From Pleodorina starrii (lineage: Eukaryota > Chlorophyta > Chlorophyceae > Chlamydomonadales > Volvocaceae), in NCBI GenBank assembly GCA_030267565.1, contig BRXU01000027.1:481001-545000 (forward strand): 64,000 nucleotides of DNA. The letters are read 5' to 3'. The notes beneath the pieces were generated by a model. It searched no databases. It worked only from the letters and a program-made list of their open reading frames with translations, and was not told the origin of the DNA. Every line of letters starts with the position of its first letter. Position 1 is the first letter of the stretch. The translations under genes and the position numbers were made by a program. Shown here one piece after another: positions 12,601 to 25,277 of the stretch.

Positions 12601-15600
12601 TGCAAGGACTGACCAAGCATGCCGTCCGAGCTGACGTCGCTGCCGCCGCTGCTGCGCTTGCCGCGGGACCGCATGCCCGGCGCGTGCGGCGGCGGCAACG
12701 TGGCAGCTCCCGAGGCCGCCTGCATCCCGGCCCGCGGGTCGGGCACCATGAGGGGTGCAGACAGCGACGCGGCGGGCAAGGGCGCCAGCCACTCGTCGGA
12801 TGCCTCACCGAAGGTCAGCGGCGGCTGCGCCGACGTGCTCTCCAGCCTGAGGGGGGGGGCACACAACGAGTTTGTGGTGTTGTCCGTTACAGGTGTGACA
12901 CTGCATCGGCGCGCTCAGGACGGGTGCGTCGGGAGACGGCGGGCGAGCGGGAAAGGTGGGTTAACTGCACCTCTTCAAACAGTAAAGGCAAAAAACTGCA
13001 CGAAGACGCAATGCAGGCGCACGTCACGCGTGAGGCGCTACGCGAAAACAGCCGGCCAGGCTCACCCGTATTGCGACTGCCCGTGGGCGTGGCCTTGGCC
13101 GTGGTGCGGGCAGTGGGGGTGGTGCCGGCAGGCGGCAGAGTGCACGTGCCCGCCCGAGCCCGTCGCCGCCGACCCAGCCGGCTGGTGCTGCTTCTGCATG
13201 CCCAGCGCCTGCTGCTGCTGTTGCTGTAGCTGGTGGCGATGCGAGCGTTCGCTGAGCGAGCTAAAGGAGCCGCGCGTGCTCATGAAGTCGCTGTGCGATG
13301 ACCACGGGCGGCTGGCAGAGTGCCGCATGAATACCTTCTCGAACGCATCGGGCGAGCTGCGGAAAGTCACACAAACAGGCCGCACGATGTCTAGTCAGCA
13401 CGGTTTCGGGCCTACTGCAGGATACCCGAGACTCGATGGCCGCGAATACGACGGCCGAATGACTGCACTCGACATCATCAGAACCACGACCTGTTCCTCA
13501 CGACACCGTGCCACGTGGCCGGACACACGGGATACCCTTTGTTCATTTTTAGCACACCAGCGGGACACAAATCTTCTCCTAACAGTCTGCCAGGCGTGAA
13601 TTCGGACCAGGGGCACGGTACATTGCAACTGGCGCATGTGAGTGCTGCATATAATCCAGTTTTCGCGCTCCATGAGAATTCCGCAGGGGTACGAAAAAAG
13701 ATACCGCAGCGAAGGAATGGAGACGGCGTTAACGAACGGACCCTGAACCCAGCAACACTTACCGAACGTACCTGTGGCTTTACCCAGACTGGAAACGCGG
13801 CTCGCCGCAAGACCAACCCAGCCTTCCGTAGGGGGCAAGAAGAAACGCTTACCTTGCGCTCGCCGCGTCGGCCGCGTAGCAGCGAAAGCACAAGTTGTAC
13901 CCTGCCGTGCGTGTGCTGGTGTAGTACATGCCCACTACGTCCTGCTGGCACTTGTAGCAGCACACGTACTTGTTGTCCTACAATCATGGCCCGATGCAGC
14001 AGCGGCGATATGCGACAGTAATTTGCTTGCAGCTTGCCGTCCTAATAGCGTCATAATAGCTGGTCTGCAGTCGGCAGGCCCGTGAGGTTCTGAGTTGACC
14101 CACAATGCGCCAGCGCAGGACCCTAGTGGTCCCTCATTGTAACTCTCGCATCCTAATAGCGTCAAACCCCGTCGTGGGGCGCGGCCTGGAAACCGCCCCA
14201 TGAACGACCGCACAACTGGCTTGCTGTCCCGGCCAAAGCTGTTCTGTAGCGCCCTTTCATCCAACAAAGTTGCAGCCCGCCGCATCTCCAGCTCCGCAAC
14301 ACTGGACGGCGCGTTAGCCTCAACCGACCATGACAATTCGGTCATGCTCAGCCCACACAAGACGCCGAATCCTACCTGCACCGCTAGCCCCTCGTGGACC
14401 ATCTCCACGTGGCCCAGGAAGTCGCGGCTGCTGTGGAACTTCTGCTCGCACACCGGGCACAACCAATAGCACGCGGCACGATTGCCCTGCTCCCGCAGCA
14501 GCACCAGCCCCTCAATGAGCTCGTCGACGGCATCGTTGCCCTGCTCGCGCCGCACCCCTGGGAGGATGGTCGCGGCACAGCCATGGATTGGGAGGCGTTC
14601 GTTTGAGGCTGTAGAACGATGTCATGTTTTGGGCCGTGCCCAACCAGGACCCAGTAAAACCAATGCTCACACATTAAGGTTGCTTCCGATTGTAGATTGT
14701 AGATACGCATGTGACTTCTGGGATTTTGGCACCGATAGGGCTGCACCAGCCAATCAGCGGGAGCCGGCCATGCGATCAACGTCCTCTCTAAACATACTCC
14801 ATTCGAGCAATGACAGAGCGGAGCCCCGGCCCCACCTTTCAGCAGCGCCGCCATGGGCACCTTCAGCAGCGCCCTCCGCTGCTCCGGCGGAGTCGTGCGC
14901 CAGAACGTCTCCACGTCCATGTACCGCTCGTAGCGGCTGCGCTCCTTGCGCGGCCCCCGGCCGGCGTCGTTGCCCTTCGCCTTGTTCTTCGCCTTGCCGC
15001 CAGCCCTGCGGACGCCGGCGCCGCCAGCACCCGCAGCGCCGGCGCCGGCCGAAGGCATGCCTATGCCCTCCCGCACTTCATCCCACTCCTGCTCTGCTGA
15101 AAGGCACGCCGAAAGCTCCGTCTGGGGCGGCGGCGGAAGCGCCTGCGAGACCACGGGCCCCGCCATGGCACGCCCTGCCGTAGCGCCGTCGGCCGCTGCC
15201 GCCGCCGCCTGGCCTGCGACGCCAGCCGCCCTCGGCTGTTGCTGCGGCAGCTGCACCTGCTGCTGCGCCTGCTGTTGCTGCTGTGTCGCGTTGACCGAGG
15301 CGTGCGCTTGAACCGGGCTCGGCGAAACCTGCGCCTTGGCTTGCTGCGCCTGGGCCAACGCAGGCTGGGCCGCACCGACGCTGGCCGTTATCTCCTCCCC
15401 TGGCCGGCCCGGCCGCAGCATGCGGAGCAGCTCGGTCACTGCCGCCTGCGTCTCAAACTTGTGCTGCAAGTCGTCGACACTGCCCTTGCTCAGTAGCAGC
15501 TGACTGGCCCACAACTGCAGGTCCTGCTGATGCGGCCTGCGTCAGAGACAAGTGGCAGCGCGCAACCCATGGTGCGGCCAACGTTTCGCGCCTGGCGTGG

Positions 15601-17189
15601 TGTTCTTGGTGGGCATGCAATCGGCCTTTGGCGATTGCACGCGGCAACCCGCATGCGTCCGCTCCAACTTCAATTCAGGCAGGTCCCTGAGCTATACGCA
15701 GTCCCCTCCCCTGCAAAGGATATCCGCGTACCTTAGTATGTGCTGGAGCAGGCGGACGATGCCGTCCACGGGGATGTGGGTGCTATCAAGCAGCGTGTGG
15801 CAGCTCTCGAGCACCTGGTGCATGCAGGCGAGCACGCTGCGCTTCTCCGCCACGATCCGCTGCCAGTTGTCCTGCTTTACCCACTCTACGATGCTATCTT
15901 GGACCCTCTGCGGTTTCAGGACGGAAACGATGGAGAAGATGGACAACGAAGCCCCCACGCAGTCTTAACGAACGAGAGGCTCGCCGAACTGGCGACGAAC
16001 TGCCTGCGTTTCGGGCCGACCTGTCACGGCAACACGGGTTCCACCCTACCGCGCGTCAAGGATGCACCCCTATTCTCTGCCACGGAGTATTCCACGGAGC
16101 CTTCCGTAAGGCCTTACCAGGCAGCAAGGGTCACACGTCCTAGCGTGCGCGTCCGATATGGTGATGACTGGCTCAACCAGCAGAGGCGCGTTGCACTCGA
16201 GAGTCCGGACGCAGTGGGCAATAGCTTCACGGAACTCCCGCTTTATCGCTTCACAGCGCGCCTCCGGCTGCAGTTGGTACCATGCCACATCGCCCGATTC
16301 AGCAGCTGAAGATGACCCACAAGTTTCAGCGTTTACGCCCGATGCCAACTGTTCGACTGACTGCGGCGGCTGCTCCTGCTGAATTGCGAGCCCACCCTGC
16401 AGAGCTGACTCCTCAACAAGCAGGTTCACCAGCAGAGTTGCACGTAGCGCAGCGCTGCTGAGCGAGCCGGGCGCAAGCTCCGACGCCTGGGTTGTAACGT
16501 TGAGGGCGCCGCAAAACAAGGGTAACGATATCTCCCAAAACATAAAATATTAAGATCTATAGACGATCATATGTGGCCATATAGAGCCAAACCCGCAAAA
16601 GCCCCTGACACACCTGCTTCGCCTCCAACAGAGCGGAATGCAGCAGAGAGAGCCGCCGGTGCGACGGCAGAGTCCCCGACGAAACCTGCTGATCAGCCTC
16701 TACACGAGCACTTTCGTGGTACAGCAGACGGGCCTGCGTGAGCAGCACGGAGCGCCGGCGGTTCACCTTGTGCCTAGCCCACCAGCCCGAAGAGTAGTGC
16801 CGCCTCACGACCAAATCGTTTCGCGCAATGTGCATATATAAGGACATCAGCCCCACGCCTCGAAACGATGAAACACATAAAATGCAACCAGACACGCAAG
16901 GGCCGCCACAAAAAGCAAAGATGTGCTCACCAAGTATCTGTGTGGGAGAAAGCTGTTTGGGTGCTCCTGGGCCAGACGTTGAAGAGCCTTCTTCGCTTTA
17001 GCCCTGGCCAAGATTTGCAGTGGCAAATCAACGCTGTTCACTCAGAGCTCATCGGGCGTTTGGGCCAAATCGCTTCCTGTGACGCCCCGCAACTCACCGT
17101 TGGCCACGGCAGAAGTCTTTCAAGACGCCAGCACACTCTGTGGCTATGCGAAAGAAGGATTGGTCAAGACCTTGCCCGCCTGTGGACAT
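3604..17189 (-). CDS. Giant DUF627/DUF629 protein, UCH-related but lacking the hydrolase domain
   Basis: Fourteen exons: 17189-17098, 17003-16931, 16766-16614, 16486-16118, 15907-15732, 15536-14836, 14557-14376, 13977-13853, 13356-13066, 12846-9594, 9221-9064, 8913-8209, 8033-7799, 7605-3604. They total 10,515 nt, 3,504 residues, and every phase closes. The order matches plant UCH-related proteins of the At3g47910 type: an N-terminal helical repeat domain (DUF627, about 1-290, with [17 protein letters not shown]), the [16 protein letters not shown] segment before residue 521, a C2H2 finger (C-x2-C-x12-H-x4-H, about 555-576), and DUF629 helices with acidic Ser/Ala inserts. A four-Cys module (about 589-615) follows the finger; I do not know it from plant relatives. 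Charged coiled coils follow (about 1806-2280). Plant homologues then carry a UCH domain. Here the last 1,200 residues are Gln/Ala/Gly/Pro low complexity to the end (GQRWRN). The role is unknown, perhaps a scaffold for ubiquitin or RNA regulation. Confidence 0.82.
5985..6225 (-). repeat. Hexanucleotide repeat coding Ala-Gln/Ala-His
   Basis: This imperfect tandem array has a 6-nt period (plus strand GCCTGT/GCTTGC/GCGTGC variants). It encodes a run of alternating Ala with Gln or His inside the last exon of the giant gene. Flanking CTG/CAG-rich tracts encode polyglutamine (for example near 4170-4215, 5580-5850 and 7310-7330). Confidence 0.8.
14060..14156 (+). repeat. 97-bp dispersed repeat, copy A (intronic)
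   Basis: The 97 bases match the reverse complement of 19086-19182 with seven mismatches counted by eye and no gaps. This copy lies in the intron 14375-13978 of the giant gene. It encodes nothing recognisable and has no clear terminal repeats, so it looks like a short non-autonomous element. Confidence 0.8.
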
Positions 17190-18554
17190 CCTGAAGTTGC
17201 GTTTCCCCTGCCTCACTATGTACTAATTGCTTAGAGAGAGTGATGCCATCGGCAGCAGCGCTAAAGCGAAGCGCCGGACCGAGAGGCACGAAATCGTCAG
17301 GTATACTGAACAACCTGACTATGTATAGGACAATTAAAAAAATTTCCAGTAAATCACTGAGTCGTAACCTAAATCCCTCCATGCTCCGATGGAACGAGCC
17401 GGCCATGATGGAGTCAGATGTACGGACGGTTTCGGCGCGCGAGCAAACCTAGAAATCGTTACTCCAAAAGTGTTCTTCAGGCCCCGTTTCCACTTCTGAA
17501 TGCAGTTGCCATCCGCTTTAAATATCTGGGGCTGCGTGACGTGGTAATGCCGCATGGAAACGACGTATGTACTAGCTGCCCTCGCACAAGGCCGCACCTC
17601 CACCCTACCTCCCAAGCTGGTGCTGTGCACATCTACCAGGCAGCGCAACGCACTGTCCTTTGAATTGCTACACAAAGCCATGACATGCAGACTTAACACA
17701 CTCGAGCGGGAGGGGAAAGGGGCTCCACTCCAGCACACCGGTCAGGAGAGACAGGTATGTGCTGCAATTATCGTGCAGGGCGTCGTCCATATGACGACTC
17801 TGTCCATGGCAACGCAACTTGTTGTAGCTACGGGGCACGTGCGAGAGCACAAGCTCTGGGTCATGCCTGCCACCGTGTAAATGGTCTCACACCCGAAAGG
17901 CCATCCAGGTCTTCAAGGTCGCATCGGGCACCAAGGCACAAGGTGAGCGTGATCCTTCGCACAAATGAAGCCAACAAAGACTGCGCCACTCACGCCGGCT
18001 TCAGCAAACGACGGCGTCTCAAATCGCTTGTGGCACACGCGACCCAACTGCAAACCCCATCCTGCAGCAAGACTCATCCTGCACTAATCCAAACTATAAG
18101 CTAGCTGCATCCAACGTTTGTTGGGCGCTGTGAGCGAGCAAACACATGCACAAGGCAATCCATGGGGCAAGGAGAACGGCGAAATGCAGGCGCCCAGCAC
18201 TGCTGCCTTACTGCACAGTCAGCGGTACCCCACACTTCCAGCGAGCACAACTCCTGCAAGTGTGGACGTCGATCCCCAACTCGAATCCTGCGGGGTGTTC
18301 TGCTGCGAAGCTGCGCCAGAGCATTCCAGTCACGGACGCGCCGTCCCGTGCCGGCACCCACATGCTGCCCCGTCCGAGCAAAGGCGCATCGGATGGGAGG
18401 ACCCCAAACACCCCGCCTCGTCAGTCGTCACCCCTGGAGCTTGCAGCCTGTGCACACGGGCGTCGTGGTGCGCCGCCAACCACGCAGCAAGCACGCACTT
18501 GGCGCCAATTTGCCTGTGCCCAGCTGCCCCCATGCAACGCGCAACGCCCTCCCT
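17190..18554. other. Intergenic: VPS33 3' side and promoter of the giant gene
   Basis: This 1.4-kb stretch is AT-richer than the neighbouring exons and lies between two minus-strand genes. It should hold the VPS33 3'UTR (high-coordinate side) and the promoter and 5'UTR of the giant gene. ORFs here have no family resemblance and no splice-consistent extension. No RNA gene was seen. Confidence 0.4.
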
Positions 18555-21500
18555 TTACCCAGACGCAGAGAACTCGTTCGCGAGGGGGTCCACGAACGTC
18601 TGCAGCAGCGTGCGGCCGTTGACGATCTTGGTGGTCAGCACCAGGAAGCGGTAGGGCCACTCGGGCCGGGAGCTCAGGAAGCGCAACGCGGAGATCTCCG
18701 CGAAGGTCACCCCGCCGATGAACGCCACCAACACCGTCTCTGCCTGCTGCTGCTGACCGCCTGAGCTGCTGCTGGCCGCGGCGGCGGCAGAGGAGCCCGC
18801 TCCCAGCGATCCCGTCCCCTGCAGCGACCCTGACGATCCCACGCCTCCGCCGCCGGACGTGCCCGAGATGGACGACGTTGTCCCCAGCCCGCCGCTGGCT
18901 GAAGCGCCCGCTGTGGCCTTGTAGGGCTTCTCTACGGGCATGCCGTTGCTGTCCACCGTTTGGAGCACGTCGAACTGGCTGCCCGGGAGGTGCGCCAGCA
19001 CCTCCAGCTGCGGGCCCCAGCCGCTTCTGCAGGGCCAAGGAGACAACAACCGGACGGCGGCAGACGGACGCGCCTGAATCTCAAGTTAGGATGCGAGGGT
19101 TACAAGGAGGGACCACTAGGGCCCTGCGCTGGCGCATTCTGAGTCAACTCAGAACCTCACGGGCCTGCACACTGCAGACCAGCACCCTCTCTCGTGTCCG
19201 CCCAGCATTGAGGGAGGGTTGGTCCCATAGGACACACCAGCGGTTAGTGCTAGGGTACTGCCTAATGTGGCAGCCTGGCACGGATATCAAGTAAGGCGGG
19301 TAGGCACTAGGCAGGCAGCGCTGTGAACAGTATTGCCGAAGAGGCCTGGGTCGTGTGAACGTCCCGCACGGCACCCGATGCCCACAGCATCCCCACCACG
19401 CTTTCCAGCTGGCCCCGAGCAAGCATCCAACCGCATTTCTCAGCTTAACGCCCCCCACAGCAGCAGAAATGGCCAGCCCCGCCCCGCCCCGCCCCGCCCG
19501 GCCAAATGACAATACTCTTTTGCCCGTTCGCGCTTGCCTAGGACTCGCGTTTCAAAGACTCCGGCTCACCCGCCCCCCACCCCACCTCACGCCTCGCCGT
19601 CATGCCGTACTCACCTCAGCGCGGTCTCCACCAGGCGGATGCTCAGCGGCGCGTAGCCCTTCCACAGGTGGGACACATCGCTGGGAGTGTCCATGGCCGC
19701 TGAGCCAGCGCCTGCGCCCCCGCCGGCGGGCCCCTCCTGCTCCGGCACAATGAGCTGTAGCGCCTTGCGGACCGAATGGAACGGGCTCCGAGTGCCCGGG
19801 GCGGCCTTCAGGAGGCCTGGGCAGGGCGACACATACACAGTGACGAAAGTGCAGTTCATAACAGTACAGTTACCCAACCACCGGTATGTGCAAGTGTGTT
19901 GTTATTTGGCAGTGATTGGACGAAATTGACACTACAGTTGTTTGAGCAACTGCATTGTCAGAGACTGTGCCCTGCTTCTCTCAAGTAACACAGCTACACA
20001 TACTGGCAGTGTGTTTAGCCGGAAGCGCACTGTTCCCGCAACGCGCAGCGGCGAAGCCCACGAGAGCCGGTGCTCGCACGGCTCCACAAACCACGACGTC
20101 CCAGCTGGAACTTTCCATGGACGTCGGCGGCAGCCATTGTCAGGGCGCAAACCCTCGTGCAGCGGCTGCACCTCAACCGCCAGAGCGGCAGACCAGACGT
20201 TCCGACAGGCCAGCATCCCGACTGCTGCACACGCGCCCCCGTCCACACCAACACCACCGCCCGCGCCTGTCTCAGCGGCAGACCATGCCCACCCGACTTT
20301 TCCAGCGCGTTGAGTGTGAGCAGGTGCTGGTGCCCGTACGTGTGCAGCACCTCACTCCGCAGCGAGTCCAGCTGCCGACGTGGCAGGCCGCCCCCCACCG
20401 TGGACAGCAGCACCAGCAGCCGCAGGACCTCCATCAGGTCAGCGCCCTTGTACATGAGCTCCTGGCGGGGAGCGGGGGCCCGGGTGGAGGTGGGGCAAGG
20501 CAGCAGAACCGCAGCGAAATGGCCGAGCGGGGGCGCATGTGGTCGGCCGCTTGAACCTCGGCTGAAATCTCGGGCGGACTTACTGGGCTGCAGGTACCGG
20601 TACCACCGTTCGGGGCCTTGCTCCCTTCGACAACCGGGTCAAGAGCAGAGATAGTTCGGGGCTCCGCTTCGCTTGACAAAAGGGTCAAGAGCGCGGTGCT
20701 GGACAAGAGCACGGTGCACGGAAGCGGGACGAAGCGGAGGAACGAGGGTACGCGCCGCGCTGCGTTGAGGGGATGTGGCCCGTGGCTGGCCCGTGGCTGG
20801 CCCTCGCCTCGGTCTCACCTCGATGAAGGCCACATTGGCCTCCGGCTCGTAGCCCTCCACGATGGCCTGCTCCTTGTTCAGTCGGTCATGGAAGGCCTGC
20901 TGCTTCACCTACACGAGAGTGGGGCGCCCGTGCACGCACGCACACGCGCATGCATGCGTGCGTGCAGACGCGCGTCAGCCGTGTTGCGCATGCGGTCACA
21001 CCTTTTTAAGCAAAACCCAACAAAACCCGACCGGCGAATGATGGAGACAGCGGCTGCGGCAGCATCGCCCCGGCGGAAGAAGCACCCGAAAACCGCGCTC
21101 CCTGCTCCCCGCCAAAACCATGCAACTGCCCCATGGCTCCCGGGTACACACTGTGCAACTGATGCTGCAATGCACGCAGGACAACAGATGTCCACCGACC
21201 GCACCCTCCAACACAGGCCAGCATCAGCGCCCGCGCCTCACGCGCAGGGCAACCCATGCACCGTGCTGCCCATCGCTTGCCGGGACGCGGCACGGCCGCC
21301 ACGCGCGCGCACACACACACAAACACCTGCGCCGCTTGCAGAGCATACAACACCGCTATACGTGCTTCGGTCCTCGCGTGGGCCCGTGACCCACCTGCTC
21401 CGCCGGAGGCACTGCGATGTCCGACAGGCGGTCCAGCATGTACACCTTTGGCACGTCCTTGACGTAGTTCTTGAGCTCGGTGAAGTTCTTGTTCTTCATG

Positions 21501-24500
21501 TCGCCGAACTCCCGCCTTGCCTCCAGCGCGTACTGCTGCAGCCTGCGGAGCGGTGCGGGGCGCGCGAGAGGCGAGAGCCGTGGGGCAGCGGAGCGAGCAA
21601 GGGAGGAGCGGGCAGCGGGGGCTTGAAGGGGTAAATTCAAAAGATACAGCAGCGGAGGGATGGGTACGGCGTTTGCGTTCCAGGGCCGCGTGCAGGAGCC
21701 GGAAGGATATGGTGCGCGCAGGGGTGCGCGGCGCGCCTCTGCGGGCGACAGTGGGCCGTTGGACAGGCTCCCAGACGCCGGCGGCCGAAGGGACGGTCGG
21801 CCGACCGGCCGGTCGCTGAGCTGACTCGTGTCAACAGCTTCCTTGGCTACGATACCGCGAGTTCTGCCAGGGGCCAGCACCCGCCCCGCCGCCCGCCCTG
21901 CTCCTGTCGTACTACCTCATGATGGCGATGTGGAAGGGCAGGTCCCGGAACTCGCGAAAGAAGATGTCGGTGCTGTTCAGCGGCAAGCGACTCACGGGTG
22001 CGCGGCTGCCGCCGGGGCCGTGCGAGTCGCCGGCCTCCCCGGCGCGCTTATCTGCGTCAGGGAGCCGGTGAGGCGGCAGAGGCGGAGGGGGCGGTGACGG
22101 TGTTTGTGGTGATGGCGGCCCGGCAGGCAGGCCGAAAGGCATACAGGTAGCGCCCGACAGTTGCGCTGGCTGCTGCTGCCAATTCGGAGTCGCGAGCTCG
22201 CGGGGGGTTTCCCACGTTAGGCCGGAGCCCGGGGGGGGACGCAACGCCGGTCGGTGCCGCGTCCGCCTTCATGCTCCCACAATACGATGGCAGCCGCAGC
22301 CCGAGTCACGCAGGCAGATGCAGATGCGGCCTCGACACCTCAAAAAACACTGCCCCCAATGCCCTCACTCCCTCCCCGCTCCCTTTGTACTTCAGACAGC
22401 GAGACCGAAGTGATCGAGTAACCTATGCCCCCCCCGCATCCATCTCCGCCGCCTGACCTTTCGATTGCCAGGGAACCGAGCCATGCCGTATCCCCGTGAT
22501 CTCGTCGATAAGGCCCTCGAACGTGATCTGGGTCATCATGGGCGTGATAAGATCCACTTCCCGATCCAGCAGAATCAGCCGATCGATGCGGCCGGAGCCG
22601 ATGCCGAAGCCCGAGCCGCCCGCGCCCGCGCCGTTGCTGCCGCCTCCCAGCGGCGGCGCCGCCAGCAGCCCGGAGCTCTCGCGCCGCATGCGGAAGCACA
22701 TGTCCCGCACCGCGGCGGCGGCCGGGCCCTTGCCCTGCGGCGCAGACACCGAAATGTAGGCTGGCGGTTCAGTGGCGTGCTTCTGCCCAACCGTCCTGCC
22801 GAACGCTGCCGAAGGCCCTTCACAGTTGGGGGCGGGCACGAACTTTCCCGCAGCCAACCCAGCCGATCCGCACAATCGTACAAAAGCGCCCTCCACCAGA
22901 GGTACGAGCCCAGCGTCTCCGCGTGCAAGACCTGATAGCTTGGTAAGGACATACGTGCGTAGCAGCGGCTCGAGGTGTCGAGGCCCTGCCCCTCAGCACG
23001 CCGAAACACGGACCTCACACACCGCATTCACGGCATCCTACCTGGACGCGCGGAATGATGCCGAACAGGGCCTGCAGCCGGGTGATCGCCGCCGCGGTGT
23101 AGTACAACGGCGTCGAGTCGCCGTCACAGACGCAGTCGTAGAAGGCGGTGTCCAGCTCCAGGCTGATGACGTCATCATCGTACGGCACCATGTCCAGGCA
23201 GTACTCGCCTGCGGGCAGTGCGACGGGCGTCGGCGGCGGCGCCGGCGGCAGCGGCGCGCCAAGCGGCAGCCTGGAGCTGCTGTCCGTCTGGGTCCGCTGC
23301 GACATCTTCTTTATCACCACCCTCACCTTCGCAAAGGACAGCCAGTGCAAGTGGGCCCATACCGTACGCACTCGACACGGGACCCGTCCGCCCAAACCCA
23401 TTTCCTGCCCAGATCCCTCCCCCGGTGGCTGCGCCGGCGATAACCCCCCTCTTCCGCGCCCCTCAGCGATCAGGCTCTCTTGAGTGTCGCATGTAGTATG
23501 TGGACAGACCTCCTCGCAGGTCGTGCGGCAGGTCTCGAAATCCATCCGCTGGCGCACCCACCGACCGACCGACCGACCGACCGACGCACCAATAACGACA
23601 TCGCCCAGGACGCCCTCTTCCTCCAGAATCCGTTCGCAGGCAATCGTGCGGCGGGGGATGAAGCAGACGGAGAAGTCGTGCAGCTCGAACCTGCGGGGCG
23701 GCGTGTCGACAGGTGACGGCGGCCAATCGGCTGGCTGATGCGGGCACCAAATGCCCCGGACCTGGGTGTCGCGTGCGGGTGTAGAGGAAAGCGAGCACCG
23801 CCCACTGCATCGCAACCGAATATTCCAACCGCAGCAGCGCAATCCTCACTCCCTTGCCACAGAACCGCGAACGCAGCCCGTCCCCATCACAATAACAGGA
23901 CGAGGGGGGCGGTACCCAGTTGCGTGCGGCCGCATCCGCATCCACGATTACGCGCCTAACAATACCAACGAATTCCGCGAATCCCTCAAAAGCGCAGTTT
24001 CTGCTGTTCCTGTCTCATCAGCCGTGCCGATCCCTGCGCCCTGCTCCGCGCCCGCGGGTCGCGGGCCGCACCCCCGCCCCTCTCTCCCCCGTCTGTCCTC
24101 TCCTTCCACGTAGCGTACTTGTTCCTGCTTTTTATCTGCGCCGCCACCGCCTGCGCGTTGGCGACGGTGGGCCGCACCAGGTACAGCACGCTGCGGACAT
24201 CGGACAGCCGCGGCTCCGTGGCGTTGTACGACGGGTCGTCCAACCGCTTCCCGGGCTCGAGGTACAGCAACCTGCCGGCGGGCAGCGAGAACGGACTGGG
24301 CTCCCGCTCCTTCGGGGCTGTGGAATGTGGGCTTGGAAACGGGCAGTGTACCGGCTCGGAACGGCCGTTCGCCGCTGTTCACTTCGGCGGTCCACCGCCC
24401 GCTGTAGCTGCAATCCATGCCTCCAGCGCGTCAGTGCGTCAGTAAGATCTCGCCCTGTCAAGCCTTGACTCACTTGACTACCCCATGCTCCGTCAGCAGG

Positions 24501-25277
24501 TCCGTAAGGGAGGTGTCCAGCAGGCCCAGCGGTCCACTGATGGCCGGGTCCAGCACCAGCGCCTTCTTGCCTCGGCGCTGCGCATCCATGGCCAGTGTCA
24601 GGGCGGAGTGCAACCAGGCGTGGCTCGATGCAATGGGGAGTGGCGTGGCCTTGGGAGTCTTTGGTGTCTGCGAGGACACCTTGTGGGTCGGGTGCTTTCA
24701 GGCTGGCGCGACACCCTCCACGGCCCGAACCCCGGATGGCCGCAACCCCGCTCGGTGCATGACGCCGTCGCACTTTTGTGCCTGACGACCGCACCCGTGC
24801 GGCGGTTCGTTGGCAACATGTTGGGTCGGCGGGGCCTGCTGAGGCCCTCAGCAGCGCAGCGCCACTGGACAGACATCCCGCAAGCCCCTCCTTTCCGGAT
24901 CGAGCCCAAACAACGCCACGCCAACTCAATGCCCAGTGATGCCAAGGCCCCTCCGCCTTGCACGCACCAAATCGACCACCTCCAGCAACTGCTTCCGCGC
25001 TTGTTCCCTGTGGCGGTCGTGCACAGGCCACGCCACATTTAAGCCAAGGCATTACCGGCACATCGCTGCCTTGGGACCGGTCCCAGTGCACACCCGGCAC
25101 GCCGTTGCCTCAAGGCCTGTTTCGGGAGCATCTTTTGGCCTCCCCCGGCCGGACGCGTGTTTTGAAGGAAGCTGCGCCGATCAGGCGACGGTTCCAAGCT
25201 CACCGAATGTACACCAGCGGCACCGGTCCCGTGTCGAGGGTAGGCAGCTGGTGTTTGCCCGGCTTCAGACGCGCCAT
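18555..25277 (-). CDS. VPS33: VPS33, Sec1/Munc18-family subunit of HOPS/CORVET tethers
   Basis: Thirteen exons: 25277-25204, 25007-24968, 24577-24474, 24271-24119, 23690-23590, 23208-23042, 22734-22458, 22051-21916, 21542-21395, 20908-20819, 20461-20293, 19816-19615, 19026-18555. They total 2,133 nt, 710 residues, all phases consistent. It is collinear with plant VPS33: RRGKKALVLDPAISGPLGLL near the N-terminus, FIPRRTIACERILEEEGVL, YCLDMVPYDDDVISLEL, RLILLDREVDLITPM, LPLNSTDIFFREFRDLPF, MEVLRLLVLLSTVGGGLP, YAPLSIRLVE and LVAFIGGVTFAEISALRFLS. VPS33 is the SM protein that templates SNARE assembly in vacuolar/endosomal fusion. Plant VPS33 is about 600 residues; the excess is Gly/Ser/Ala-rich inserts (for example in exons 22734-22458 and 19026-18555). 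The second exon is only 40 nt. Confidence 0.95.
19086..19182 (-). repeat. 97-bp dispersed repeat, copy B (intronic)
   Basis: This is the inverted partner of 14060-14156 (90 of 97 identical by eye). It lies in the last VPS33 intron (19614-19027). Copies in introns of two adjacent genes suggest a small mobile element family. Confidence 0.8.
23560..23586. repeat. Tetranucleotide microsatellite (GACC/CGAC)n
   Basis: About six tandem GACC units lie in the VPS33 intron just downstream of the exon ending at 23590, next to the splice donor. Confidence 0.8.

Noticed and set aside
20930..20970. Alternating CACGCA/GCATGC repeats resembling a small CRISPR-like or hairpin array
   Set aside because: This is a simple dinucleotide/tetranucleotide repeat in a VPS33 intron with no spacer structure, and the window is eukaryotic.
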